64,000 nt of DNA from GCA-002282575 sp964519885 (GTDB lineage: Bacteria > Pseudomonadota > Gammaproteobacteria > Thiomicrospirales > Thiomicrospiraceae): assembly GCA_964519885.1 (NCBI GenBank), contig CAZFLX010000008.1, forward strand, positions 21,846-85,845. Direction: 5' to 3'. The notes below the pieces were generated by a model. That model had not been told where the DNA came from. It did not search any database and saw only the letters and a program-made list of their open reading frames with translations. The translations under genes and the position numbers were made by a program. The stretch's first letter is position 1; each line of letters begins with the position of its first letter. Shown in pieces: positions 36,434-45,271 of the stretch.

Positions 36434-37941
36434 CCACTCAAATCAACCAAGACGACATCAACAAGGCCGTATGGAGCGCTTGTGATACTTTCCGAGGTAC
36501 GGTTGACCCTAGCATTTACAAAGACTTCATTCTGACGATGCTGTTCTTAAAGTACATTTCCGACGTTCACCGCGACAAGCATCAAGAACTGCAAGCTCAG
36601 TTCGGTGACAATACCGCATTGATTGAAGCCATGCTTGCCAGCCAAGCCTTTAAAATTCCCGCTGGTAGCACCTTTTGGGACTTATATGAACAGCGCAATC
36701 AACCAGGAAATGGCACACGTATCGATACTGCCCTTCATGCGATTGAAGAAGCCAATGGTGCGAAACTGCAAAACGTCTTCCAAGACATCAGTTTTAATAC
36801 CGACAAATTGGGGGATGAAAAGCAGAAAAACGAAATTCTGCGCCATTTGCTGGAAGATTTTGGCAAGGAAAAACTTGATCTAAGACCTAGCCGTGTTGGT
36901 TCGCTGGATGTGATTGGTAATGCTTATGAATATTTGATTAAGCACTTTGCTGCGGGTTCGGGTAAATCGGCAGGTGAGTTTTATACACCGCCTGAAGTAT
37001 CCGATCTGTTAGCGATTCTGCTTGAACCCAAAGAAGGTGATCAAATTTGCGACCCAGCGTGTGGTTCGGGTTCATTGTTGATGAAGTGCGGCAAGCAAGT
37101 ACAAAAACGCTTCAATGGCTCGAAACACTACGCACTTTTTGGTCAAGAAGCCATTGGCTCTACTTGGTCATTAGCAAAAATGAATATGTTCCTGCATGGC
37201 GAAGACAACCACCGCATTGAATGGGGCGATACCATTCGCAACCCCAAATTACAGGATGCTAATGGTGGTCTGTTGCACTTTGATGTGGTCACAGCCAATC
37301 CCCCCTTTTCACTGGATAAATGGGGTCATGATAACGCCCAACACGACCAATGGGGACGTTTTGAACGTGGCGTACCACCGAAAACCAAAGGCGACTATGC
37401 GTTTATCCTGCACATGATTGAAACCCTTAAACCACAAACAGGTCGTATGGGTGTGGTTGTGCCGCATGGTGTGTTATTCCGTGGTTCGTCTGAAGGCACG
37501 ATTCGTCAAAAACTGATTGAAGAAAACCTACTCGAAGCGGTGATTGGCTTACCTGAAAAGCTGTTTTTCGGCACAGGTATTCCAGCGGCAATCTTAATTT
37601 TCAAAAAGCACAAAACACGCTCTGGTGTGTTGTTTATCGATGCCAGCCGTGACTATCAATCGGGCAAAAATCAAAACCGCCTAACCGAAGAACACCTGCA
37701 AAAGATCGTCGATACCTACCAGTCTTGGTCTGAAATAGATAAATATTCCCATATCGCCACCTTCGATGAAATCAAAGAAAACGACTTCAACCTCAATATC
37801 CCGCGCTATGTCGATACCTTTGAAGAAGAGGAAGAAATCGACTTAATGGCAATTCGTACTGAACGCCTTGCTCTGCAAGCCCAATTGACCGAGTTAGAGA
37901 CGCAGATGGAAGGTTATTTGTTGGAGTTAGGTTATGAGTAG
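36430..37941 (+). CDS. hsdM: Type I restriction-modification DNA methyltransferase HsdM
   Basis: 503 residues. It has the N-terminal HsdM helical domain (NKAVWSACDTFRGTVDPSIYKDFILTMLFLKYISD), SAM motif I in DPACGSGSLLMK (about residue 213) and catalytic motif IV NPPF in VVTANPPFSLDKWG (about 288). It transfers a methyl to N6 of adenine in the HsdS-specified site. Overlaps the half-S by 4 bases and dinD by 8, so the operon is tightly coupled. Confidence 0.95.
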   Translation: MTTQINQDDINKAVWSACDTFRGTVDPSIYKDFILTMLFLKYISDVHRDKHQELQAQFGDNTALIEAMLASQAFKIPAGSTFWDLYEQRNQPGNGTRIDTALHAIEEANGAKLQNVFQDISFNTDKLGDEKQKNEILRHLLEDFGKEKLDLRPSRVGSLDVIGNAYEYLIKHFAAGSGKSAGEFYTPPEVSDLLAILLEPKEGDQICDPACGSGSLLMKCGKQVQKRFNGSKHYALFGQEAIGSTWSLAKMNMFLHGEDNHRIEWGDTIRNPKLQDANGGLLHFDVVTANPPFSLDKWGHDNAQHDQWGRFERGVPPKTKGDYAFILHMIETLKPQTGRMGVVVPHGVLFRGSSEGTIRQKLIEENLLEAVIGLPEKLFFGTGIPAAILIFKKHKTRSGVLFIDASRDYQSGKNQNRLTEEHLQKIVDTYQSWSEIDKYSHIATFDEIKENDFNLNIPRYVDTFEEEEEIDLMAIRTERLALQAQLTELETQMEGYLLELGYE

Positions 37942-38791
37942 CCTTCAAGATTATTCCCAATCACATGATTCGTTTGAGTCCATCAAACAAGTTGATGAAC
38001 AGGGGAATGAGTTCTGGTTTGCCAGAGCTTTAGCCAAATTGCTCGATTACCGTGATTTTCGTAACTTTACCAAGGTAATAGAAAAAGCGAAAATAGCCTG
38101 TGAGAGCAGTGGTTATGCAGTTTCTGATCATATCGTTGAACTCACCGAGATGATCGATTTAGGGAAGGGAGCAGTACGTGAACTCCCTTCATTTGCCTTG
38201 TCTCGTTATGCTTGTTATTTGATTGTACAAAATGGTGATCCTACCAAGCCTATTATTGCTAGTGGACAAACCTATTTTGCGCTGCAGACCCGTCGTCAAG
38301 AATTGGCCGATGACGAAACCTTTAAACGACTCAAAGAAAATGAAAAACGATTGTTCTTGCGCAATGAACTAAAAGAACACAATAAACAGTTAGTTGAAAC
38401 CGCTCAACAAGCGGGTGTAGAGTCGAGCGTTGATTTTGCTATTTTTCAAAATCACGGCTACAAAGGACTCTACGGTGGTTTAGATAATAAAGCCATTCAT
38501 GAACTTAAAGGCTTAAAGAAAAGTCAAAAAATCTTAGACCACATGGGTTCAACCGAATTGGCTGCCAATTTATTCCGCGCGACGCAAACAGAAGAAAAAC
38601 TCAAACGAGACCAAGTTACCAATAAATATCACGCCAATCAAACCCATTTTGAGGTAGGTATGAAAGTGCGTCAGACCATAGCGGAACTGGGTGGAACTAT
38701 GCCAGAAAACTTGCCAACGCCCGAACAGAGTATCCAGCAGATCGAAAAACAACAAACCAAGCTGGAGGTGAGCAAAGATGAGCCAATTTGA
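37934..38791 (+). CDS. dinD: DNA-damage-inducible protein D (DinD-like)
   Basis: 285 residues. A Bro-N-like N-terminal domain (NEFWFARALAKLLDYRDFRNFTKVIEKAKIACESSG) is followed by the DinD-specific FALSRYACYLIVQNGDPTKPIIASGQTYFALQTRRQEL and a C-terminal YKGLYGGLDNKAIHELKGLKKSQKILDHMGSTELAANLFRATQTEEKL. E. coli DinD is LexA-regulated and inhibits RecA in vitro. Homologues often occur inside type I R-M operons. Overlaps hsdM by 8 bases and fic by 14. Confidence 0.9.
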   Translation: MSSLQDYSQSHDSFESIKQVDEQGNEFWFARALAKLLDYRDFRNFTKVIEKAKIACESSGYAVSDHIVELTEMIDLGKGAVRELPSFALSRYACYLIVQNGDPTKPIIASGQTYFALQTRRQELADDETFKRLKENEKRLFLRNELKEHNKQLVETAQQAGVESSVDFAIFQNHGYKGLYGGLDNKAIHELKGLKKSQKILDHMGSTELAANLFRATQTEEKLKRDQVTNKYHANQTHFEVGMKVRQTIAELGGTMPENLPTPEQSIQQIEKQQTKLEVSKDEPI

Positions 38792-39527
38792 AAAGCTAGA
38801 TGCGCTCAAAGCACAGCTAGACGCTTACCGTCCTCTCGATGCCAACGTAGTCAAAAACCTACATGAAAACTTGGTGCTGCAATGGACCTATCACAGTAAT
38901 GCGATTGAAGGAAATACGCTGACTTTAAAGGAAACCAAGGTAGCCTTAGAAGGCATCACCATTGGGGGTAAAACCCTGCGTGAGCATTTCGAAGTCATCA
39001 ATCATCGAGAGGCGATTTTGATGGTTGAGGACTTGGTGAGTCATCAAGAGCCGTTAAGTGAGCGGGTGATTAAGGACTTGCATTATTTGGTGCTCAAAAA
39101 CATCGATCAAGACAATGCAGGACGTTATTGTCAGGTGAATGTGTTGATTTCAGGTGCAGAACATAAACCCGTCGATGCGCTTCATGTGCCTGAGCAGATG
39201 ACGGCATTGATTGACTGGTACAGCACAAAAGCTACGGGCTTGCATCCTGTTGAACGAGCGGCACGGGCGCATGGGGAGTTTGTGAAAATTCATCCGTTTG
39301 TCGATGGCAATGGTCGAACAGCGCGGTTATTGATGAATTTAGAACTGATGAAAGCAGGTTTTCCTGCGGCAGTCTTACCTGTTGAAAGTCGATTAGCCTA
39401 TTACGAAGCCTTAGACACAGCGCATTGCCAAGGGGATTATGCGCCTTTTGTTGAACTGCTTTGCCAAGTCGTTGCGGATAGTTTTAAGCCCTACTGGTGG
39501 GCATTGGGGGTTAAAGATGTTGCCTAA
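38778..39527 (+). CDS. Fic-family protein (AMP-transferase fold)
   Basis: 249 residues. The Fic motif is HPFVDGNGRTARLLMN (His about residue 173), complete for AMP transfer. An N-terminal SNAIEGN (residues ~36-42) matches the inhibitory helix S/T-x-x-x-E-G/N, in the position expected of class II autoinhibited Fic proteins. It overlaps dinD by 14 bases and the downstream hsdS by 11. Fic proteins recur inside type I R-M operons, but their target there is unknown. Confidence 0.9.
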   Translation: MSQFEKLDALKAQLDAYRPLDANVVKNLHENLVLQWTYHSNAIEGNTLTLKETKVALEGITIGGKTLREHFEVINHREAILMVEDLVSHQEPLSERVIKDLHYLVLKNIDQDNAGRYCQVNVLISGAEHKPVDALHVPEQMTALIDWYSTKATGLHPVERAARAHGEFVKIHPFVDGNGRTARLLMNLELMKAGFPAAVLPVESRLAYYEALDTAHCQGDYAPFVELLCQVVADSFKPYWWALGVKDVA

Positions 39528-40674
39528 TGGGTGGGTTAAGAAAAAAGTAGGCGACTTATTTGAAGTGCAATTAGGTAAAATGTTGAACCAATTGGCTAAA
39601 GAGCAAAACCCCCAGTATGAATATTTAGGGAACTCTGATATTCAGTGGGGAAAAATCAACACAGAAAATCTAAACACAATGTTCTTTAGTGTTAGAGAAA
39701 TTCAAAAATTTCATCTTGCTTGTGGTGATATATTGATGTGTGAGGGTGGCGAAGTTGGGCGATGTGCGATTTGGAAAAACCAAAAGCAAGATATACTTTA
39801 CCAAAAAGCCATTCACAGATTAAGATCCAAAGGAAATATCATTCCAGAATACTTCTATGGCTACATGATAAGCATTGCAGGAACTAAATTACTTGATGAT
39901 TTTACAACAAAAACAAGTATCGCTCATTTAACGCAAGAGAAACTATTAGAATTGCCCGTAATAGTCCCACCACTCCCCGAACAAAAGAAAATCGCCCAAA
40001 TCCTATCCACTTGGGACAAAGCCATCACAACTACCGAAGAACTGATTGCCAACAGTCAACAGCAGAAAAAAGCCCTAATGCAACAACTGCTGACAGGTAA
40101 AAAACGCTTGCTTGATGACAATGGGGTTAGGTTTAGTGGGGAGTGGGAAAAGGTTAAATTAAAAGATGTCTGCCAAATTAAAACAGGTAAAAAAGACGTT
40201 AATGAAGGCAATCCAGATGGTAAGTACGCATTTTTCACTTGTGCAAATGAACCGACTAAAAGCGATAGCTATTCTTATGATTGCGAAGCATTACTAATTG
40301 CTGGAAATGGGATTCTTGGCAAGACTCACTACTACAATGGCAAATTTGAAGCTTATCAACGTACTTATATCCTGTCTGACTTTTTGAAAGAATTAAATGT
40401 TCAATATCTTCATCAATTTATTCTTTATTGGTTACTCCGAGATATTGAACGTGAAAAGCAGCACGGTGCAATGCCATACATAAAGTTGGGGTTATTACAA
40501 AACTTTATTGTTTTCTTTCCTTCAAAAGACGAACAACAAAAAATCGCTTCAGTTCTATCTTCAGCCGATCAAGAGATTGAGCTATTACAAAGCAAACTAA
40601 CGGCACTCAAACAAGAGAAAAAAGCACTGATGCAACAATTGTTGACGGGGAAACGGAGAGTGAAAGTTGGCTAA
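39517..40674 (+). CDS. hsdS: Type I restriction-modification specificity subunit HsdS
   Basis: 385 residues from the ATG at 39517 (MLPNGWVKKKVGDLFEVQLGK). Two target-recognition domains are each followed by the conserved spacer (PPLPEQKKIAQILSTWDKAITTTEELIANSQQQKKALMQQLLTGKKRL, and the second near the end, SKDEQQKIASVLSSADQEIELLQSKLTALKQEKKALMQQLLTGKRRV). The near-identical QQKKALMQQLLTGK segments are the internal repeats through which HsdS genes can exchange domains. It overlaps fic by 11 bases. Confidence 0.93.
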   Translation: MLPNGWVKKKVGDLFEVQLGKMLNQLAKEQNPQYEYLGNSDIQWGKINTENLNTMFFSVREIQKFHLACGDILMCEGGEVGRCAIWKNQKQDILYQKAIHRLRSKGNIIPEYFYGYMISIAGTKLLDDFTTKTSIAHLTQEKLLELPVIVPPLPEQKKIAQILSTWDKAITTTEELIANSQQQKKALMQQLLTGKKRLLDDNGVRFSGEWEKVKLKDVCQIKTGKKDVNEGNPDGKYAFFTCANEPTKSDSYSYDCEALLIAGNGILGKTHYYNGKFEAYQRTYILSDFLKELNVQYLHQFILYWLLRDIEREKQHGAMPYIKLGLLQNFIVFFPSKDEQQKIASVLSSADQEIELLQSKLTALKQEKKALMQQLLTGKRRVKVG

Positions 40675-40750
40675 CCAACTCATCGCTAAATTCCACGAAG
40701 AAGTCAGTGCTAAGATTCCTGCGCTGACTTTATTAATCAAACTTGGTTAA
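40667..40750 (+). pseudogene. Duplicated 5' scrap of hsdR
   Basis: Overlapping the hsdS stop, a frame reads LANQLIAKFHEEVSAKIPALTLLIKLG and then stops. This matches the first ~26 residues of the intact HsdR at 42000 (PIAKFHEEVSAKIPALTLLTNLG), though at the DNA level the two copies differ at about one base in six. It marks where hsdR originally followed hsdS before the toxin-antitoxin cassette arrived. Confidence 0.88.
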
Positions 40751-40760
40751 AGCCCCATGC

Positions 40761-40789
40761 TTGACAAGCATTCTACTTGAGTTGATAAT
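40761..40789 (+). promoter_or_regulatory. Near-consensus promoter of the DUF1778/GNAT operon
   Basis: TTGACA (40761-40766), 17-base spacer, GATAAT (40784-40789). The expected transcription start falls at the operator-like palindrome that follows. Confidence 0.8.
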
Positions 40790-40799
40790 TTTCTCATGA

Positions 40800-40814
40800 G
40801 TGCCATTTTGGCAC
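40800..40814. promoter_or_regulatory. Operator-like palindrome of the DUF1778/GNAT operon
   Basis: GTGCCA-TTT-TGGCAC, perfect 6-base arms, 11-25 bases past the -10 box and just before AGGAGG. The position fits autorepression by the ribbon-helix-helix antitoxin with its toxin. Confidence 0.75.
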
Positions 40815-40830
40815 ACGAAAGGAGGAAGCT

Positions 40831-41109
40831 ATGGCTACTGCTACACTACCCAGAATTACTGCTCGTGTTGACGCTGACACGCAGAGCTTGTTATCTCAGG
40901 CAGCGGCGGTCATGGGCATGACCAGCATGAATGCCTTTGTACTCAATGCGGCGATTGAAAAAGCGAAATTGATTTTGTTACAAGAAAAGACATTATCCTT
41001 ATCGCTTCGTGACGCACAGGCCTTGGTGAATGCACTGGATGCCCCAGCACAAACCCATGATCGCTTACAAAAGGCGGCTAAACGTTACCATCAGCTAAAC
41101 AACGCATGA
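40831..41109 (+). CDS. DUF1778 ribbon-helix-helix antitoxin (TacA-like)
   Basis: 92 residues. The RHH DNA-binding start (LPRITARVDADTQSLLSQAAAVMGMTSMNAFVLNAAIEKAKLIL) is followed by a C-terminal toxin-neutralising tail (LSLRDAQALVNALDAPAQTHDRLQKAAKRYH). Partner of the GNAT toxin that overlaps it by 4 bases. AAAGGAGG precedes the ATG, and a near-consensus promoter and palindrome lie just upstream. Confidence 0.92.
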   Translation: MATATLPRITARVDADTQSLLSQAAAVMGMTSMNAFVLNAAIEKAKLILLQEKTLSLSLRDAQALVNALDAPAQTHDRLQKAAKRYHQLNNA

Positions 41110-41600
41110 TTAGTGTTAAGCTGGACAAGTCACTCCATAATAGAGAAGCCTTTGATTGTGGGGTAGAGACATTAAACCATTATTTGTTAATGATGGCTAA
41201 CCAACAATCGAGTAAAGACAATGCGCGTACTTATGTGTTGGCGAATGCGTTGGATGATCGTGAGATTATAGGTTTTTATACCTTAACTATGGGTAGGCTC
41301 AACCTGAGCGCTTTACCTGAAAACTTGCAAAAGAAGCATCATAATGCCCATTCAGCGGGTTTAATTGCCCGTTTGGCGGTGGATAAGCAATTTGCTAAAC
41401 AAGGTTATGGTGAGTGGTTGTTAATTGATGCCTTAAACAGATTACTCGATGCCAGTGAAACCGTTGGTTTTCCGTTGGTGTTGGTGGATGCGAAAGATGG
41501 GGTTGCTGGTTTTTATGAACGCTTTGGCTTTAAGTCTTTTGCTGACGAAGCCAATAAATTGTTCATGACTATAGCTGACATCAGAGCTAACATCACATAA
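41106..41600 (+). CDS. GNAT-family acetyltransferase toxin (TacT/AtaT-like)
   Basis: 164 residues. It shows the typical opening SLHNREAFDCGVETLNHYLLMMANQQSSKDNARTYVL, the acetyl-CoA pyrophosphate loop in RLAVDKQFAKQGYGEWLL, and the catalytic Tyr region GFYERFGFKSFA. Toxins of this class acetylate the amino group of charged tRNAs and stop translation. Translationally coupled to the antitoxin (ATGA overlap). Confidence 0.92.
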   Translation: MISVKLDKSLHNREAFDCGVETLNHYLLMMANQQSSKDNARTYVLANALDDREIIGFYTLTMGRLNLSALPENLQKKHHNAHSAGLIARLAVDKQFAKQGYGEWLLIDALNRLLDASETVGFPLVLVDAKDGVAGFYERFGFKSFADEANKLFMTIADIRANIT

Positions 41601-41613
41601 TATATGCGAAGAC

Positions 41614-42003
41614 ATGGTTTTTAGTGCAAGTGACTTAGCGTCAAATACAGGTGACTTCAACTTAAATACAAGTGAGTTAAGTGTTAATACAGATGACCTA
41701 CCAGAAGCTCTAAAAAATGCGATTAAAGAACTAACGCCCAAAGCGAGAAAAGATGCTTTATGGCCAATTATTATCTGGCTGTGCGCCTTAAGACCTATGT
41801 CGGCTGACAAAATAGCTCAGATTATTGGCAGAAAAACTAACGCATTAAAAGCAAGCCACCTAACTTTGTTGAGAGAAAAGCAGAACTACATTCAGTACCT
41901 CTACCCAGAAGTCATAAACCATCCCGAACAGGCTTACATCTCAACAGAGTCTGGAAAGCAATGGCTCAAACAACAAACTATCTATAGTGATCAAAACTCA
42001 TGA
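41614..42003 (+). CDS. C-terminal fragment of an AlbA_2/Schlafen-type ATP-binding regulator
   Basis: 129 residues. An N-terminal Asn/Thr repeat linker (NTGDFNLNTSELSVNTDDL) is followed by a winged-helix-like domain (LTPKARKDALWPIIIWLCALRPMSADKIAQIIGRKTNALKASHLTLLREKQNYIQYLYPEVINHPEQAYI). This is how the C-terminus of many AlbA_2-domain proteins near type I R-M genes looks. Here it stands alone without the AlbA_2 and ATPase parts, so it is either a truncated relic or a stand-alone DNA-binding protein. It begins 14 bases after the GNAT gene and overlaps hsdR by 4. Confidence 0.65.
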   Translation: MVFSASDLASNTGDFNLNTSELSVNTDDLPEALKNAIKELTPKARKDALWPIIIWLCALRPMSADKIAQIIGRKTNALKASHLTLLREKQNYIQYLYPEVINHPEQAYISTESGKQWLKQQTIYSDQNS

Positions 42004-45000
42004 GCCAACCCATCGCAAAATTCCACGAAGAAGTCAGTGCTAAGATACCAGCGCTGACCTTATTAACCAATTTGGGTTATGTGTTTATTCCGCCAGAACA
42101 AGCGGCACAGATGCGAGATTCGCTGTCGTCGGTGGTGTTGGTGGATGTGTTGCGTGACGTGTTGGCTCAGCAGACCTTTGAGCACCAAGGACAAAGCTAT
42201 CCGCTGTCAGCCTCTGCGATTGATAAAATTGTGCATCAGCTTGCCTTTCCACCGATGAATGAGGGATTAAAGGCAGCGAATGAGAAGTTGTATAACGCTT
42301 TTACCTATGGCGTGGGTGTTACCGAGTTTATTGATGGCAAAAAGGTCAGCCCTACCATTCAGGTGATTGATTGGGAGCATCCTGAAAACAATCGCTACCA
42401 CTTTACCGAAGAATTTGAAGTCACCAATGCTCATGGTATCGGTAAGCGCATTCCCGATATTGTCTGTTTTGTGAATGGTCTGCCTTGGGTGGTGATCGAA
42501 GCCAAACGTCCTGATTCCTCGCACACAGGCAAACCCACGGTTGAAGAAGGCGTTTCTCAGACTATTCGTAACCAAAAAGTCGATGAAATACCCCATTTGT
42601 TTGCTTATGCGCAACTGGTGATGTCGATTAACGGACACGAAGGCTTATATGCTACCTGCGGCACACCTGCTAAGTTTTGGGCAAAATGGCATGAAGAAGC
42701 GATTACTGAAACGGACTTTGCTCAACTGAAAAACAAACCCCCAACGCCTGAACAAATCGACTCTATTTTCAATCATCGTCCCGTGTCGGTAAAAAATGAG
42801 TATCTGTCGTTGATTGCAGGCGGTGCTTTAAGTGTCACCGACCAAGATCGTTTATTGGTTTCCTTGCTAAAGCCTGAACGACTGCTGGAGATGACACGGC
42901 TGTTTACCCTGTTCGATACCAAAGTAGGCAAGATTGCCGCCCGTTATCAGCAGGTGTTTGGTATTAAAGCCCTGATTGAGCGTGTTACTACGTTCGATGA
43001 AAAGGGAGCGCGTAATGGTGGTGTTATTTGGCACACCACGGGTTCGGGTAAGTCATTTACCATGGTGTTCTTAGCTAAGGCGTTAATTTGGTTAAAAGAG
43101 CTGGCGAAATGTCGTGTTGTCGTTGTTACTGACCGTGTAGACTTAGAAGACCAGTTAGCACGTACCTTTGCCACAGGTGGTGCTATATCGAATAAAGACC
43201 GTGAACATGCGATGGCAACCACGGGTAAACGATTGGCAGAACAAATTGCCAAGGGCAACGAGCGCATTATTTTTTCGATCATCAATAAATTCGGCACAGC
43301 CATTAACCTACCGCAATGCTATAACGATAGCCCCGACATTATTGTGTTGGTGGATGAAGGTCATCGTAGTCAAAACGGTGAAAACAATGTGCGCATGAAG
43401 CAAGCCTTGCCGAATGCCGCTTATATTGCCTTTACGGGTACGCCCTTACTTAAAGACGATAAAACAGAAAACAAGTTCGGCAAAATCATTCACTCTTACA
43501 CCATGCAACAAGCGGTGAAAGATGGCACTGTCACACCGTTACTCTATGAAGAGCGTATCCCAGAACTCAATACCAATGATTCAGCCATTGATGCTTGGTT
43601 TGAGCGCATTACTGCCGATTTAAGCGATAAACAAAAAAGTGATTTGAAGAAGAAGTTCGCCCAAAAAGGTCAGGTGTATCAGGCAGAAGGACGAATTGAA
43701 CTGATTGCCTACGATATTTCCGACCACTTCCAAAACTTCAAGTCGCAGGGACTAAAAGGTCAGTTGGCATGCGATTCCAAGGCTTCAGCAATCCGTTATA
43801 AACAGTTACTTGATAAAATCGGTAAAGTCACCTCGGTGGTGGCTATGTCTCCACCTGACACCCGTGAAGGGCATGAAGATGTGGACAGTGAAAGTAGCGA
43901 TCTGGTGCAGAACTGGTGGAAAAAGTCTGTTGGTACTCAAGACGAAAAAGCTTATACCAAAGCCATTATTGCCGAGTTTGCCAAGCCAGACGGCCCAGAC
44001 ATTATGATCGTGGTGGATAAGCTGCTGACGGGCTTTGATGAACCTGCCAACACCGTTTTGTATATCGACAAGCCACTCAAACAACATAACCTGATTCAAG
44101 CCATTGCCCGTGTGAACCGCTTACACGAGAAAAAGCAGTTTGGCTATTTAATTGACTATCGTGGCATTTTACGAGAACTCGATACCACCATTGAGCAATA
44201 CCAAGACCTAGCGAAACGCACCCAAGGTGGTTTTGACATTGATGATCTGAAAGGTCTGTATCAGCAGATGGAAACCGAGTACAAAAAGCTGCCTCGTTTA
44301 TACTCGGAGCTTTGGGCGGTGTTCGATGGGGTTGCTAATAAACAAGATGGCCCAGCACTTCGGGCGCATCTAGCACCTAAAATCGACACCATTGATGGTC
44401 AACTCACTGATACCAATCTCAAGCGTCGTGACGACTTTTATGAAGCACTGACGACTTTTACCAATTGCTTAAAGGTTGCCCTGCAATCGTCGAGTTACTT
44501 TGAAGACAAGAGCTTTGATAACAAACGTCAGCTTTACAAAGACACGCTAAAAATGATGGTGCAACTGCGTCAACAAGTGCGCCAAGATGCCGAAGAAACG
44601 GTGAACTACGATCACTATGCCGATGACATCAAAGCACTGCTAGACAAGCATATTGGTGGCGTAAAAATCGAGGAGTCGATTGGCAGTTATTTGGTTGGTG
44701 ATATGGGCATCGAAGCCAAGCCTGAAACACTGACTGATGAGCAAGCGCGTAACAAAAAAGACATCATTACGGGTCGTGTTACCAAGATGATTGAACAAGA
44801 GCTTGCTGATGATCCTTACGCTAAAGAATACTTTTCTAAAATGCTTAAAGACGCCATCGCCCAAGCTAAAGAAATGTTCGATGCCCCCGTCAAACAATAC
44901 CTGATGTTTGTGGACTTTGAACAGCAAATCAAAGATCGAGCTGTTGCAGGCATTCCGCAAGACAAACTCGCTGACATTAAGCCGCAACACAAACGCCATG

Positions 45001-45269
45001 TACAGGCTTACTATGGTCTGTTCTTGAAGCAGTTTGGTGATAACTTGCCCATTAGTGAAGATGAATGCGTGGGCTTTGCCAAAAACATCGATGAGGTGGT
45101 ACGCAAGGCGGTAGCGGAATACTCGATTAACCCGCAAGAAATCGAAAACCAAATTACCATTGGCTTGTTACCTCTACTGTTCCAAGCATTAGGAATCGAA
45201 AAAGCCCAAGCGATTATTGAAGAAGTGAAACAGATCACAAGGCTTGGCTTAGCTGGTTACAAGGCTTAA
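42000..45269 (+). CDS. hsdR: Type I restriction endonuclease HsdR
   Basis: 1089 residues. The N-terminal nuclease domain has RIPDIVCFVNGLPWVVIEAKRPD (PD-ExK, about residues 155-177). The SF2 translocase follows with Walker A HTTGSGKSFTM (about 347), DEGH in VLVDEGHRSQ, AFTGTPL, and motif VI QAIARVNRLH. A C-terminal helical domain binds the methyltransferase. The start overlaps the AlbA_2-like fragment (ATGA). A diverged copy of its first ~26 codons survives at 40667-40750, showing that the gene was separated from hsdS by a cassette. Confidence 0.96.
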   Translation: MSQPIAKFHEEVSAKIPALTLLTNLGYVFIPPEQAAQMRDSLSSVVLVDVLRDVLAQQTFEHQGQSYPLSASAIDKIVHQLAFPPMNEGLKAANEKLYNAFTYGVGVTEFIDGKKVSPTIQVIDWEHPENNRYHFTEEFEVTNAHGIGKRIPDIVCFVNGLPWVVIEAKRPDSSHTGKPTVEEGVSQTIRNQKVDEIPHLFAYAQLVMSINGHEGLYATCGTPAKFWAKWHEEAITETDFAQLKNKPPTPEQIDSIFNHRPVSVKNEYLSLIAGGALSVTDQDRLLVSLLKPERLLEMTRLFTLFDTKVGKIAARYQQVFGIKALIERVTTFDEKGARNGGVIWHTTGSGKSFTMVFLAKALIWLKELAKCRVVVVTDRVDLEDQLARTFATGGAISNKDREHAMATTGKRLAEQIAKGNERIIFSIINKFGTAINLPQCYNDSPDIIVLVDEGHRSQNGENNVRMKQALPNAAYIAFTGTPLLKDDKTENKFGKIIHSYTMQQAVKDGTVTPLLYEERIPELNTNDSAIDAWFERITADLSDKQKSDLKKKFAQKGQVYQAEGRIELIAYDISDHFQNFKSQGLKGQLACDSKASAIRYKQLLDKIGKVTSVVAMSPPDTREGHEDVDSESSDLVQNWWKKSVGTQDEKAYTKAIIAEFAKPDGPDIMIVVDKLLTGFDEPANTVLYIDKPLKQHNLIQAIARVNRLHEKKQFGYLIDYRGILRELDTTIEQYQDLAKRTQGGFDIDDLKGLYQQMETEYKKLPRLYSELWAVFDGVANKQDGPALRAHLAPKIDTIDGQLTDTNLKRRDDFYEALTTFTNCLKVALQSSSYFEDKSFDNKRQLYKDTLKMMVQLRQQVRQDAEETVNYDHYADDIKALLDKHIGGVKIEESIGSYLVGDMGIEAKPETLTDEQARNKKDIITGRVTKMIEQELADDPYAKEYFSKMLKDAIAQAKEMFDAPVKQYLMFVDFEQQIKDRAVAGIPQDKLADIKPQHKRHVQAYYGLFLKQFGDNLPISEDECVGFAKNIDEVVRKAVAEYSINPQEIENQITIGLLPLLFQALGIEKAQAIIEEVKQITRLGLAGYKA

Positions 45270-45271
45270 TC

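Noticed and set aside
40667..40750. Second functional hsdR start
   Set aside because: Frame stops after 27 codons and the complete gene with all motifs begins at 42000.
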